A DNA stretch of 64,000 bases from Streptomyces lydicus (GTDB lineage: Bacteria > Actinomycetota > Actinomycetes > Streptomycetales > Streptomycetaceae): contig NZ_RDTE01000003.1 in NCBI RefSeq assembly GCF_004125265.1, positions 8,184,001 through 8,248,000 of the forward strand, in the 5' to 3' direction. Every line of letters begins with the position of its first letter. Position 1 is the first letter of the stretch. Below, one piece after another: positions 24,873-32,745 of this stretch. The notes beneath the pieces were generated by a model. It was not told the origin of the DNA and did not search any database. It saw only the letters and a list, made by a program, of their open reading frames with translations. Position numbers and translations under genes: made by a program.

Positions 24873-25057
24873 CCATCTGCCGGGTTCAAGGGGTCAGAGA
24901 ACAAGGATCAAGCCAAGAGGGCTCTTCCTCCGGCATCAGCCGGTCGGCACCCGTCTCTCCGTGAGCCCGGAATTTCGTGGGCCGGTTGCTCCGATGGGCT
25001 CGTTGCTCCGATGAGCCGATTGCTCAGAACGCCCACCGCGTATGGGAGTACACCCCG

Positions 25058-25590
25058 TTGGCCCGACCGAAGCCGTACGCCGTGACCGGGGCGAGGCGTT
25101 CACCGGGGCAGAACACCGTCCCGTCTGCCGCCACCCCACGCGACCAGCCGTTGAGCGGCCTGGAACGTGACACCGTCGCCGCGCTGCGCCACGACGCCCG
25201 GATGCCCTTCTCCACCCTGGCCGCACGCTCGACATCACCGAGTCCCGCGCCCGCCGTACCGTTGCCGCCTTGCTCGAATCAGGCCTGTTGCGTCCCCGTG
25301 TCGAGGTGGATCCCCGGGACATCGGCTACGCGGTCGAGGTGGTGCTGAGCATCGGCTGCCGCCCGGGCGCCGTGCAGCGCCTCGCCGCCTCCCTGGCGGA
25401 TCACCCCGCGACGCGATTCCTCGCCCTCACGGCGGCCTCTTCGGTCTTCACCTACGGAGGCGTCTTCCGCGACGAGGAGCACCTTGCCGACTTCCTCACC
25501 GGTGGTTTCGAGGGCAGCGAGGAAGTCACCTCCCTGGAGTGCTCCTTGCAACTGGAGGTGCTCAAGCGGTACTGGGCGGCCCGGCCTTGA
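25058..25590 (+). pseudogene. Lrp/AsnC-family regulator broken by a frameshift
   Basis: The HTH half LSGLERDTVAALRHDARMPFSTLAAR is in one frame. Just after AAR (about 25228) the sequence continues one base out of register as LDITESRARRTVAALLESGLLRPRVEVDPRDIGYAVEVVLSIGCRPGAVQRLAASLADHP, then the RAM ligand domain through FLTGGFEGSEEVTSLECSLQLEVLKRYWAARP. Joined, the two parts make a complete AsnC-type regulator. A single-base indel, real or a sequencing error, separates them. Such proteins bind amino acids or other metabolites. The true 5' end is unclear; 25058 is approximate. Confidence 0.7.
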
Positions 25591-25786
25591 GCTCGGCCGA
25601 ACTGGTGCTGATGACCGTGTCGGCGCGCAAAGTGGGCCGGTGCCCTGCAGAATCCGGTAGCGAGGATGCGGTACCGGCAGAGGAATTGGCGTTGTCGGTG
25701 CGAGGTGGGGCGGGGCGGTCCGGCTCGGGCGGCCGTGTTGGGTGGAGGGGCCGTGCGCGGTGTGCGCCGGCGGGGAGGGAGTGACG

Positions 25787-27160
25787 GTGGGGGCGGTCGA
25801 GAAAAAATCTGAGGTCGCGGCGCTGCTCAAGGAGTTGAAGGACCGCTCCGGGAACAGCTACGGCGCGCTCGCCAAGCGGCTGCACATGAGCACGTCGACG
25901 CTGCATCGCTACTGCAACGGTGATGCGGTGCCGACGGAGTACGCGCCGCTGGAGCGGCTGGCACGGCTGTGCCGGGCGACGCCGGACGAGCTGGTGGAGC
26001 TGCACCGGCGGTGGATCCTGGCGGACGAGGCGCGACGCCGGGAGCGAGACCGTAGACAAACGGGCAGGGGCACGGCGGTTGTTGCCGCGGAAGGGGAGAC
26101 GGTGGCCGGGGTCGGCCACGGGGCCGACTCCGACGCTTCGCCCGTACCGCCACCGGCTCACCTCATGGCCGCCTCCGCCCCTGGCCGAGTCGCTGAGATC
26201 ACCCCCGCGGGGCGGCCCGTGACACAGGTGGTGCCCGGGGGCCGCGGGCGGCGTATCGCGCTGACGGCCGGAATCGCCGTGGCCGCCGTGGCCGTCTCCG
26301 CCGCGCTTGCCGCCGGACTGGTCGTCGACGGGGACGGCCACGGCCGCCAGGCGGCAGCCGAGCGGACCGCAAGTGCCAAGAGCGGAAAGGGGGCGGTGGG
26401 GGCCGAGGGCGGCCGCTTGCCCTCGGCGTCCGCACAACCGCCCGTGACGGAGAGCACGAGCCCGTCCCCGTCCCCTTCCCCGTTCCACTCGCTCTCCCCG
26501 TCCCGTACGGCCGGCGGCGGAGAGGCGAACGTGCCGGACGCGGACGACCGGGCCGGGCTCCCGGTGAGCGTGGATGTCCGCCCGTACCGCTGGGAGAGCC
26601 CGTGCAGCCAGCGCTACCTGGTCGACCGAGCCCCCGGCAAGATGGGTCCGCCGCCCTCAGAACAGGACGTCAGGGGCTGGATTTCGTCGCTGGGCGCGGT
26701 CTCGGCGGACAGCCAGCTGGTGGAGGTGTCGGTACAGGGCACGGGGGAGAAGACCGTGGTGTTGCACGGACTTCGGGTGCGGGTGGTGAGGAGTGACCCG
26801 CCGCCCGCCTGGAATGCCTACAGCATGGGCGTGGGCTGCGGCGGAGGCATCACGCCCAAGACGTTCGGAGTCTCCCTGGACGCACCGCAGCCCAGCATCG
26901 CGCCGCAGGGCGGACAGCGGGACTTCCCCTACAAGGTGAGCGAGCGGGACCCCGAGGTCTTCAGGATCACCGCGCGGGCCGGGGTCCGCGCGGTGCGCTG
27001 GTACCTGGAACTGGAGTGGTCCAGCGGGAACCGGCACGGCACGCTCCGCATCGACGACAACGGGGAGCCGTTCCACACCAGCGGGATGGAGGGCCGGCCG
27101 CAGTACGACTACCCACTGGGCGGCAGCAAATGGATCCCCGCCCCGAAGGAGAACGGCTGA
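25787..27160 (+). CDS. Membrane-anchored HTH protein with extracytoplasmic domain
   Basis: About 457 residues. The cytoplasmic N-terminus is an XRE-type helix-turn-helix (EVAALLKELKDRSGNSYGALAKRLHMSTSTLHRYCNGDAVP). One membrane span (IALTAGIAVAAVAVSAALAAGLVV, about 156-180) follows, then a Ser/Pro-rich linker, then an outer domain of about 220 residues (VSVDVRPYRWESPCSQRYLVD to YDYPLGGSKWIPAP) with paired cysteines. Streptomyces has many such proteins, but their roles are mostly unknown; the layout suggests sensing outside and acting on DNA inside, or DNA tethering. GTG 25787 follows GGAGG at good spacing; GTG 25781 and ATG 25742 are alternatives. Confidence 0.75.
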   Translation: MGAVEKKSEVAALLKELKDRSGNSYGALAKRLHMSTSTLHRYCNGDAVPTEYAPLERLARLCRATPDELVELHRRWILADEARRRERDRRQTGRGTAVVAAEGETVAGVGHGADSDASPVPPPAHLMAASAPGRVAEITPAGRPVTQVVPGGRGRRIALTAGIAVAAVAVSAALAAGLVVDGDGHGRQAAAERTASAKSGKGAVGAEGGRLPSASAQPPVTESTSPSPSPSPFHSLSPSRTAGGGEANVPDADDRAGLPVSVDVRPYRWESPCSQRYLVDRAPGKMGPPPSEQDVRGWISSLGAVSADSQLVEVSVQGTGEKTVVLHGLRVRVVRSDPPPAWNAYSMGVGCGGGITPKTFGVSLDAPQPSIAPQGGQRDFPYKVSERDPEVFRITARAGVRAVRWYLELEWSSGNRHGTLRIDDNGEPFHTSGMEGRPQYDYPLGGSKWIPAPKENG

Positions 27161-27262
27161 GCCCGGCTGCCCGCCCCACCCCACCCCGCTCCGGCCACTA
27201 CCGGCGTCGGGCCGTCACCGGCTACCGGGCCGGGCACCTCCGACCGGCTGAGCGGCGCTCGT

Positions 27263-27994
27263 TCACCAGGTCAGCGCGTCCTCGGAACGGGACTGCCAGT
27301 AGGTGACCCATGCCGAACTGTCGGTATGGACACCACCGTTGGGCAGCGTGAGGCGTGCGGACGGGCCGGTGGATCCATCGCCCGCCCGGTTGCCGAACAG
27401 GACGCCCAGGGTGCGGGCGGTGTGGCCCTCGCTGCCCGAGCCGTCAGCGGACTGGTACATGATCCCCGCGTACGCCGACTCGCCCGGCGCGAGTGTGATC
27501 ACGGCCTGTGGCTTGGAGGCTTCGAGGAACGTGGTGGCGGCCTGGCCGTCGTCCCAGCGGAGGTAGGGCGCGCCGTAGGCGTTGCAGGGCACGGAGCCGG
27601 TGTTGGTGGCGGTCAGCAGCATGTGGTTGACAGGGCGAGGGACCTTGGTCACGGTGACCTTGACGTGCGCGCCGGTGCAGGCGGCGGTCGTCGCCCGGCT
27701 GCCGGAGCCCTGCCCGGCGGCCCGACCAGGGCCGTTCTTGCCGGCGTTCCCGCTGCCGGAGGCGCCCGACGACATGGCGGCCTTGGATACGTGACCGTCC
27801 CGGGCAGAGCCGTTGCCGTCGCCGCCCGAAGGGGACTGAGCCTCCTGGCTGCCGGTCAGAGGCCGGGAGGACGAGGTCGGGGCCTGGCCGCCGTTGTCCT
27901 TGGTGGTGCCGTTCTGGCAGGCGGTCAGCGCCAGGCTTGCCGTCAGGACGGCGGCGGAGGCGACGAGCTGGGTGGCGCGACGGGTGGTGCGCAT
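27263..27994 (-). CDS. DUF4232 lipoprotein
   Basis: A 243-residue exported lipoprotein. The signal peptide RRATQLVASAAVLTASLALTAC ends in a lipobox (LTAC, lipid-modified Cys). A Gly/Ser-rich linker runs to about residue 100, then the DUF4232 domain: VKVTVTKVPRPVNHMLLTATNTGSVPCNAYGAPYLRWDDGQA to LPNGGVHTDSSAWVTYWQS. DUF4232 proteins are common in actinobacterial envelopes and their function is unknown. It is convergent with the membrane-anchored HTH gene. Confidence 0.85.
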   Translation of the reverse strand: MRTTRRATQLVASAAVLTASLALTACQNGTTKDNGGQAPTSSSRPLTGSQEAQSPSGGDGNGSARDGHVSKAAMSSGASGSGNAGKNGPGRAAGQGSGSRATTAACTGAHVKVTVTKVPRPVNHMLLTATNTGSVPCNAYGAPYLRWDDGQAATTFLEASKPQAVITLAPGESAYAGIMYQSADGSGSEGHTARTLGVLFGNRAGDGSTGPSARLTLPNGGVHTDSSAWVTYWQSRSEDALTW

Positions 27995-28043
27995 GGTGTG
28001 TGGGTGCTTTCTGTTCGGTTGCGTGGGGTCGGCATATGTGACG

Positions 28044-28163
28044 TCAGAGGCGGTCGAGGAGCAGGAGGAAGACGATCGCGGCCGATGTGACGAGCAAGGC
28101 GACAGCGACCGCGTCGGTGATGTCGGCGCCGCCGAACCGGCGGAGTCGGAAGCGTGCCCGCAC
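28044..28163 (-). CDS. 39-residue single-span membrane peptide
   Basis: A short ORF starting at GTG 28163 after AAGGGAGA. It encodes a basic N-terminus (RARFRLRRFGG) followed by a hydrophobic helix (AVAVALLVTSAAIVFLLLL). It lies 49 bases before the DUF4232 lipoprotein on the same strand and may share its transcript. No family is recognised. Good ribosome site, charge pattern and hydrophobicity support it as real; chance cannot be excluded. Confidence 0.5.
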   Translation of the reverse strand: MRARFRLRRFGGADITDAVAVALLVTSAAIVFLLLLDRL

Positions 28164-28481
28164 GGTGTCTCCCTTCGGTATGCGGTATGCGGCATACGGA
28201 CGGCATGAGGCATGAGGCATGAGGCATGAGGCATACGGCATGAGCTGCGCGGCATGCGGCCGTGGTTGCCCGCTGACCTCAGCTTGCGGCGCCCTCCGTC
28301 CCGGTCGCCACGGCCGAAGCGGAAAACGGGACGCCGGAACGCTCGTACCGTCTCTGACCTGCGGAAACACCCCCTCCCTGGAACGCCGTGATGGGATGCG
28401 GGATGCGGGATGTGGGCAGCGGGCAGCGGGAAGCAGGCAGCGATACGCAGGACGCCAGAGGGGTGTGACCCGGGCGACGTC
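28164..28481. other. Repeat-rich intergenic region
   Basis: Apart from the GGCATGA array and the related GGGATGC/GGGCAGC words near 28395-28435, I see no gene or RNA. It should hold the promoter for the small peptide and DUF4232 genes. Confidence 0.5.
28202..28243. repeat. 7-bp tandem array (GGCATGA, six units)
   Basis: Four perfect GGCATGA units are followed by GGCATAC and another GGCATGA. The array is in noncoding DNA upstream of the small peptide and DUF4232 genes, where copy-number change could alter promoter spacing. Confidence 0.9.
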
Positions 28482-29219
28482 CTAGCCCCCTGCCGACTCG
28501 ACGACGACGGCCAAGTCTGCGCCCGCTCGGAGGAGCGCCACGGTGCGTGCGGCGATCTGCTCCACACGCTGCTGCAGGATGCGTTGGACTTCTCCCGGGC
28601 CGTCGAGTTGGCCCAGGGAATCCATGGCTTCGCGCACGGCGGGAATGCCGTAGCCGGCGCCGCGGAGAGCCGTCACGATGCGCGCTGCTCTGATGGCCGG
28701 CAGGCCGTAGCGACGGGCTCGCAGTGACGTCACCCGCTCGGGCGTGACAAGCCCTTCCTGCTCCCAGAACCGCAGGGTCGAGGGACGTACCCGGAGAGCT
28801 TCGGCGAGCTCCGTGATCGTCATCGCGTCGCTCTCGTGCTCGAACCCGGTTGCCCCCGCTTCGGCCTGGATCGTCCGCAACGCCTGTTGGGCGCGCAGCG
28901 CCTCCTCACGTTCCCGAGCGAGCCGGACATGGACCGCATTGATCGCCGAGGCCGCCTCCGCGATCGTCTCCGTTCGCCGCCGCGCGAGCATCTGCCGGGC
29001 CGCGACCGGCCCCATGGCACCCGCGAGTCCCCGGTAGGCCCGAAGGGCGTGCACATGAAGCGGTGTGTAGGAGCGGTAGCCGTTGCTCGATCGAGCGGCC
29101 GCGGGAATGACCCCCAGCCGTTCCAGGTCGCGCACCTGTTGCACCGAGTACCCGGACTCTCTGGCCACGTCGACGGTGCGCAGCGGTCCCCGTTGCACAC
29201 CGCTCGCCGGCTCGCCCAT
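28482..29219 (-). CDS. MerR-family regulator with two HTH domains
   Basis: A 245-residue protein with a MerR winged helix at each end. The N-terminal one is RTVDVARESGYSVQQVRDLERLGVIPAAARSSNGYRSYTPLHVHALRAY. The second, from about residue 132, is MTITELAEALRVRPSTLRFWEQEGLVTPERVTSLRARRYGLPAIRAARIV. A helical linker rich in Arg/Glu joins them, and the C-terminus is a coiled helix. Similar double-MerR proteins (TioE-like) occur in actinobacteria. The gene is divergent from the DUF6194 gene with 41 bases between, so mutual control is likely. No metal-binding Cys residues are seen. Confidence 0.85.
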   Translation of the reverse strand: MGEPASGVQRGPLRTVDVARESGYSVQQVRDLERLGVIPAAARSSNGYRSYTPLHVHALRAYRGLAGAMGPVAARQMLARRRTETIAEAASAINAVHVRLAREREEALRAQQALRTIQAEAGATGFEHESDAMTITELAEALRVRPSTLRFWEQEGLVTPERVTSLRARRYGLPAIRAARIVTALRGAGYGIPAVREAMDSLGQLDGPGEVQRILQQRVEQIAARTVALLRAGADLAVVVESAGG

Positions 29220-29240
29220 CGGTCAACCCCACATAAGCAC

Positions 29241-29258
29241 TTGAAGGTGATCCTTGAA
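29241..29258. promoter_or_regulatory. Possible MerR operator between MerR and DUF6194 genes
   Basis: TTGAAGGTGATCCTTGAA contains an AAGG-TGAT-CCTT inverted repeat within a TTGAA direct repeat, in the 41-base divergent gap. Location and symmetry suit MerR binding, but the site also overlaps the DUF6194 ribosome site. Confidence 0.4.
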
Positions 29259-29260
29259 CC

Positions 29261-29722
29261 ATGAGTATGGAACAGATCATCACGGCCGTACGGGGCTTCG
29301 ACGGCGCGCTCGTGGTCAGCCCGGAGCCGGGCGGCGACTTCCCCGAGTTCACGTGGGGGAGTGCCTTTTTCTACTTCGCCCCCGACGGCCGGATGCCGCA
29401 GAGCGTCCAGCCCTACGGGACGATCGTCGTCAAGGACCACCCCGACGACGCCGCCTCCGCCCTTGACGCTCCGGACCGGTGGCGCGTGAACATCCACGTC
29501 GACCGGGCGACGTTCCGGGAGCTCACCGGGGAGGAACCACGCAGTCTCACTCGGCCCCGCGACTACGCGGCCGCCGACAGCGTGATGCCGCACCCGGTGT
29601 ACGGGGCACTCGGCTGGCTCGCTGTCGTCAACCCGGGGGAGCGGACCACGGACACGGTGCTGCAGCTTCTGCGTGATGCCCACGACGCGGCTCGTGCGAG
29701 GTTCGGGCGACGACGTTCGTAG
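29261..29722 (+). CDS. DUF6194 family protein
   Basis: A 153-residue cytoplasmic protein. MEQIITAVRGFDGALVVSPEPGGDFPEFTWGSAFFYFAPDGRMP, TIVVKDHPDDAASALD, and WRVNIHVDRATFRELTGEEP with GWLAVVNPGERTTDTVLQLL match DUF6194, a family of unknown function in actinobacteria. It is divergent from a dual-HTH MerR gene and probably its target. The start ATG is preceded by AGGTGA. Intact. Confidence 0.75.
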   Translation: MSMEQIITAVRGFDGALVVSPEPGGDFPEFTWGSAFFYFAPDGRMPQSVQPYGTIVVKDHPDDAASALDAPDRWRVNIHVDRATFRELTGEEPRSLTRPRDYAAADSVMPHPVYGALGWLAVVNPGERTTDTVLQLLRDAHDAARARFGRRRS

Positions 29723-29761
29723 GACGCCTCAGGCGGACCGACCGGCACCCGGCCCCGGCCG

Positions 29762-29790
29762 TGTTCCTGGGCGTGCCGTACCCAGGAACA
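29762..29790. promoter_or_regulatory. TGTTCCTGGG-N9-CCCAGGAACA inverted repeat
   Basis: A perfect 10-bp inverted repeat with a 9-base spacer, 40 bases after the DUF6194 stop and 84 bases before the SDR start. It could be a terminator for the first gene or, more likely given the even spacing, an operator for the SDR/NTF2 operon. Confidence 0.5.
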
Positions 29791-29873
29791 GCCTGTCCTG
29801 GTTGCTCCTTCCACCGCCGCCCAGACTCCGGAGAGCGGGCCAACCGCCACGTTCTCTACAAGGAGCCAACAAC

Positions 29874-30608
29874 ATGCCACCGACCTCCAAGGTTGTCGCG
29901 ATCACCGGTGCGAGCAGCGGTATCGGGGAGGCGGCCGCACGCCGACTGGCGGCGGACGGACACCGGGTCTTCCTCGGCGCGCGCCGCACCAGCCGGCTGG
30001 AGCGACTGGTTGAAGAGATCACGAAGGAGGGCGGCACCGCTGCCTTCGCCAAGCTGGATGTCACCGACGCGGCAGACATGCGTGCGTTCATCGATGCGGC
30101 GCTGCAGCGGTACGGCCGGATCGACGCGCTCGTGAACAACGCGGGGGTGATGCCCCTCTCCCCGCTGGAAGCGCTCAAGACCGATGAGTGGGACCGCATG
30201 ATCGACGTGAATGTGCGGGGCGTCCTGCACGGCATCGCCGCCGCCCTGCCCGCGATGCGCGCACAGGGCGGCGGGCACTTCGTGACCATCGCCTCCGTCG
30301 GCGCGTACGAGGTCTCGCCCACCGCCGCCGTCTACTGCGCCACCAAATTCGCCGTGCGCGCGATTTCCGAAGGCCTGCGCCAGGAATCGGCAGGGGACAT
30401 CCGGGTCACCCTCGTCTCTCCCGGCGTGACCGAGTCCGAACTCGCGGACAGCATCTCCGACCCCGCGGCCAGGGAGGCGATGAAGACCTACCGCGCGGTG
30501 GCACTGCCCGCATCGGCCATCGCGGAGGCCATCGCCTACGCCCTTGCGCAGCCGCCGCAGGTCGACGTGAACGAGATCGTCGTCCGTCCCGCCGCAAGCG
30601 CCCAGTGA
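29874..30608 (+). CDS. SDR-family oxidoreductase (classical)
   Basis: A 244-residue classical short-chain dehydrogenase. VVAITGASSGIGEAAARRLAADG holds the cofactor loop TGxxxGIG, DALVNNAGVMPLSPLEAL the NNAG motif, and YCATKFAVRAISEGLRQE the YxxxK active site. ASVG stands where the catalytic Ser lies. AAGGAG precedes the ATG. The following NTF2-like gene is 26 bases downstream, so the two form an operon. Family members oxidise or reduce alcohols or ketones with NAD(P). Confidence 0.9.
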   Translation: MPPTSKVVAITGASSGIGEAAARRLAADGHRVFLGARRTSRLERLVEEITKEGGTAAFAKLDVTDAADMRAFIDAALQRYGRIDALVNNAGVMPLSPLEALKTDEWDRMIDVNVRGVLHGIAAALPAMRAQGGGHFVTIASVGAYEVSPTAAVYCATKFAVRAISEGLRQESAGDIRVTLVSPGVTESELADSISDPAAREAMKTYRAVALPASAIAEAIAYALAQPPQVDVNEIVVRPAASAQ

Positions 30609-30634
30609 CTCACCCCGAAGGGAAAGGAGCGGGC

Positions 30635-31108
30635 ATGCCGCCCACTGCCGCCGACTACGACAGCCTGGTACGAAGACTGCGGGACCTGGAGGACAAGGAA
30701 GCCCTGCGCGCCCTCATGATCCAAGGGTGGCGGGCCCTCGACCGCAAGGACTGGCAGACCTGGATCGCCTGCTGGGCCGACGACGCGGTGCTGGAGTTCG
30801 GGCCATGGGAGCAGATCCACGGGAAGGACGCGGTCCGGGCGACGGTGGAAGCAGCGGAATCGCCGTATCCGAGCATGCAGCATCACCTTCTGAACATGCA
30901 CTTCGAGGTGGACGGCGACCGGGCGACGGGCATCGGCTACATGTGGTTCGTCGCCGTCACCGAAGCCGGGAAGACCTCCTCTCCCTACGCGATGGGCGGC
31001 CCGTACGACTGGGAGTTCAGCCGGGGCCCGGACGGCTGGCTCCTGACGCGCCAGAGGCTCGGTGTCTGGTGGACTCATGGTGAGGACGCCCTGAAGGCCT
31101 TCGGGTAG
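30635..31108 (+). CDS. SnoaL/NTF2-like protein
   Basis: A 157-residue NTF2-fold protein: RRLRDLEDKEALRALMIQGWRALDRKDWQTWIACWADDAVLEFGPWEQIHGKDAVRATVEA, then MQHHLLNMHFEVDGDRATGIGYMWFVA. This is the SnoaL-like 4 arrangement seen in polyketide cyclases, dehydratases and ring-hydroxylase-associated proteins. It follows the SDR gene on the same strand with its own AAGGAG site. The pair probably acts on one small substrate, with the NTF2 protein binding or isomerising it (inference). Confidence 0.8.
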   Translation: MPPTAADYDSLVRRLRDLEDKEALRALMIQGWRALDRKDWQTWIACWADDAVLEFGPWEQIHGKDAVRATVEAAESPYPSMQHHLLNMHFEVDGDRATGIGYMWFVAVTEAGKTSSPYAMGGPYDWEFSRGPDGWLLTRQRLGVWWTHGEDALKAFG

Positions 31109-31513
31109 AGGAACGGGCGGCGCCGCACCGGGAAATGGCCTCCGGAATATTGGAGCGGGAACCCTGATATTCGCGTGGGGGCACGTGCTGCGCCCAGGCG
31201 TAGGTTTTCTGTGGCTGGGCCGCAATTTCCTTTCCCTGGCGTGGAGAAGGTGGTTTCTCGTGGCGCGGATTTCTCGGGAGAGAGGCCCGGGGAGCGTCAG
31301 ATCTTTCGAAGCGGGCGTGTTCCCGCATTCCGCCCGGACCGGGCAGGGGGTCACACATCATTGGCCGCGGGGGTGCGAGAGGTAATTGCTTTGTTACGGT
31401 AACCCTGCTCGCGGAAAGGCAGTTCGGTTCACCGGGCGAGCCTGCGGGGGAGGGTGGGCGCTGTCTGGTGCCCGTTTCCTTCCCTTCCGTATCCCCCCAT
31501 GGAGAAGGTTTAG
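31109..31513. other. Long 5' region of the CAP-domain gene
   Basis: The 405 bases contain no gene. A GTTAC-G-GTAAC palindrome is at 31393-31403, about 110 bases before the start, in a relatively AT-rich patch likely to hold the promoter. I looked for a c-di-AMP riboswitch core here (GGGTGAA and CCCGAACCCGACAG) and did not find one. Confidence 0.5.
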
Positions 31514-32173
31514 TTGAACGTGAAATTCTCTTCGCCGAAGCGTGAGTCGCGCGGTTCACACCGGCGCAGGGCCAGGATGATTCCGCTCGGAATCGTGGCC
31601 ACGGTCGGCGTTCTTGCCGGATCTCTGGCCGTTTTCCACTCCCAGGACGACGCGAAGGCCAGTGAGGCCTTCCCGCCGGCCTCGCACCCGAGTGCCGCCA
31701 CGCTCACGCCGGGCGACCGGCCTTCCGCTTCCGCATCCGTTTCCGCTTCCGCGTCCGCGCCGTCCGCCACCGAGCGGGGCACCGGCAAGGTCGACCGCTA
31801 CGAGGCGGAGATCAACCGACTCGTCAACAACGCCCGGAAGAAGCACGGTTGCGAGCCCCTGCACCGCGACCCGCGGATGGACAAGGCGGCCCGGCTGCAC
31901 AGCCAGGACATGGCCGCCCACGGCTTTTACGCGCACACCGGCCCCGATGGCAAGGGCCCCAAGGAGCGGATGGAGGCACAGGGTTACGACGACGCCTCCG
32001 GGGAGAACATCGACGCCTGGCCGAGGACTCCCCAGGGTGCGTTCGACGCCTGGATGCACAGTCCCGGCCACCGCGCGAACATCCTCAGCTGCCACTCCAA
32101 GGGCACCGGGATAGGTGTCGCCCTGGGCGGCAAGCTCCGGGCCTACTGGACTCAGGACTTCGGCTACAAGTAA
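31514..32173 (+). CDS. Secreted or membrane-anchored CAP-domain (SCP/PR1) protein
   Basis: A 219-residue protein. A basic N-terminus leads to a hydrophobic segment (IPLGIVATVGVLAGSLAVF), then an Ala/Ser-rich linker to residue 90, then the CAP domain: YEAEINRLVNNARKKHGCEPLHRDPRMDKAARLHSQDMAAHGFYAHTGPDGKGPKERM, then SGENID, AFDAWMHSPGHRANIL, and GIGVALGGKLRAYWTQDFG. The CAP His/Glu residues (SQDMAAH, HTGPDG, GENI, SPGH) are present. Function in bacteria is unclear; roles in the wall have been proposed. TTG 31514 is five bases after GGAGAAGG; GTG 31520 is an alternative. Confidence 0.85.
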   Translation: MNVKFSSPKRESRGSHRRRARMIPLGIVATVGVLAGSLAVFHSQDDAKASEAFPPASHPSAATLTPGDRPSASASVSASASAPSATERGTGKVDRYEAEINRLVNNARKKHGCEPLHRDPRMDKAARLHSQDMAAHGFYAHTGPDGKGPKERMEAQGYDDASGENIDAWPRTPQGAFDAWMHSPGHRANILSCHSKGTGIGVALGGKLRAYWTQDFGYK

Positions 32174-32472
32174 ACGCCGGCCTGCGGGGCGCCGCCCGTC
32201 TGATGACCGCACTGCACGGCATCGGCGGGCGGCGCCTTGTGCGCGACGGGTGCACGAGGCGCCGGCTCGCCCAGGTGCCGACCGAGGTTCCGGCCCCGGT
32301 CCGGACGTCCCGGAGGTGATCTTCCTGTACGCCGTCGATCTCCCGCGCGCTCCGTCTCGGTCTCCAGCAGCTCCCCCTCTCTCCCCTCCCCACCAGCCTC
32401 CGGACCATCGGGTGCTTCCCCCAGGCCGGCCGGTGCTTGCCGCTGCTAGCGGATGCGCGCTAGCTTGGAGGG
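32174..32472. other. Intergenic region before the RHH/Doc-like pair
   Basis: No gene is seen; the last 36 bases hold the antitoxin promoter and operator. Confidence 0.5.
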
Positions 32473-32473
32473 G
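32437..32473 (+). promoter_or_regulatory. Leaderless promoter and operator of the RHH/Doc-like pair
   Basis: TTGCCG (32437-32442) and TAGCTT (32461-32466) are separated by 18 bases. The GTG start at 32473 falls where transcription should begin, so the mRNA is probably leaderless. GCTAGCG-N6-CGCTAGC (32445-32464) is a perfect inverted repeat covering the spacer and the first half of the -10 box. That is the expected place for an autorepressing ribbon-helix-helix antitoxin. Confidence 0.65.
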
Positions 32474-32745
32474 TGGCGAAGACACAGCTGAACGTCCGCG
32501 TGGATGAGGCCACCGCCGAAGCGGCGCGAGAGCGCGCCCTGCAGCGGGGAGTGAGCATGAACCGCTATATCGAGGAGCTTGTCCTCAAGGACGCCGGTGA
32601 GGTCGGCCAGACCTTCGTCGAGGCCGCCTCCGACTTCATGAAGCAGTACGAGCGCGTCTTCGCCGAGGAATTCGGCCTGGAAGCAGGCGGCGCCGAGGGC
32701 GCCGCGACCACCACCCACCACGAAGGGCTGCCGGGCACCACGTGA
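32473..32745 (+). CDS. Ribbon-helix-helix antitoxin-like protein
   Basis: A 90-residue protein. AKTQLNVRVDEATAEAARERALQRGVSMNRYIEELVLKDA is an Arc/MetJ ribbon-helix-helix: a DNA-contacting strand, then two helices. A helical tail (VEAASDFMKQYERVFAEEF) could hold a toxin. It overlaps the Doc-like gene by GTGA (32742-32745), typical of toxin-antitoxin pairs. Its GTG start lies about six bases after a -10 box and directly after an inverted repeat suitable for autoregulation. The pair is seen widely in Streptomyces. Confidence 0.8.
   Translation: MAKTQLNVRVDEATAEAARERALQRGVSMNRYIEELVLKDAGEVGQTFVEAASDFMKQYERVFAEEFGLEAGGAEGAATTTHHEGLPGTT

Noticed and set aside
28202..28243. CRISPR-like repeats
   Set aside because: This and the other arrays in the window are head-to-tail without spacers and there are no cas genes.
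31109..31513. Second c-di-AMP riboswitch upstream of the CAP-domain gene
   Set aside because: The conserved core words of the motif are absent.
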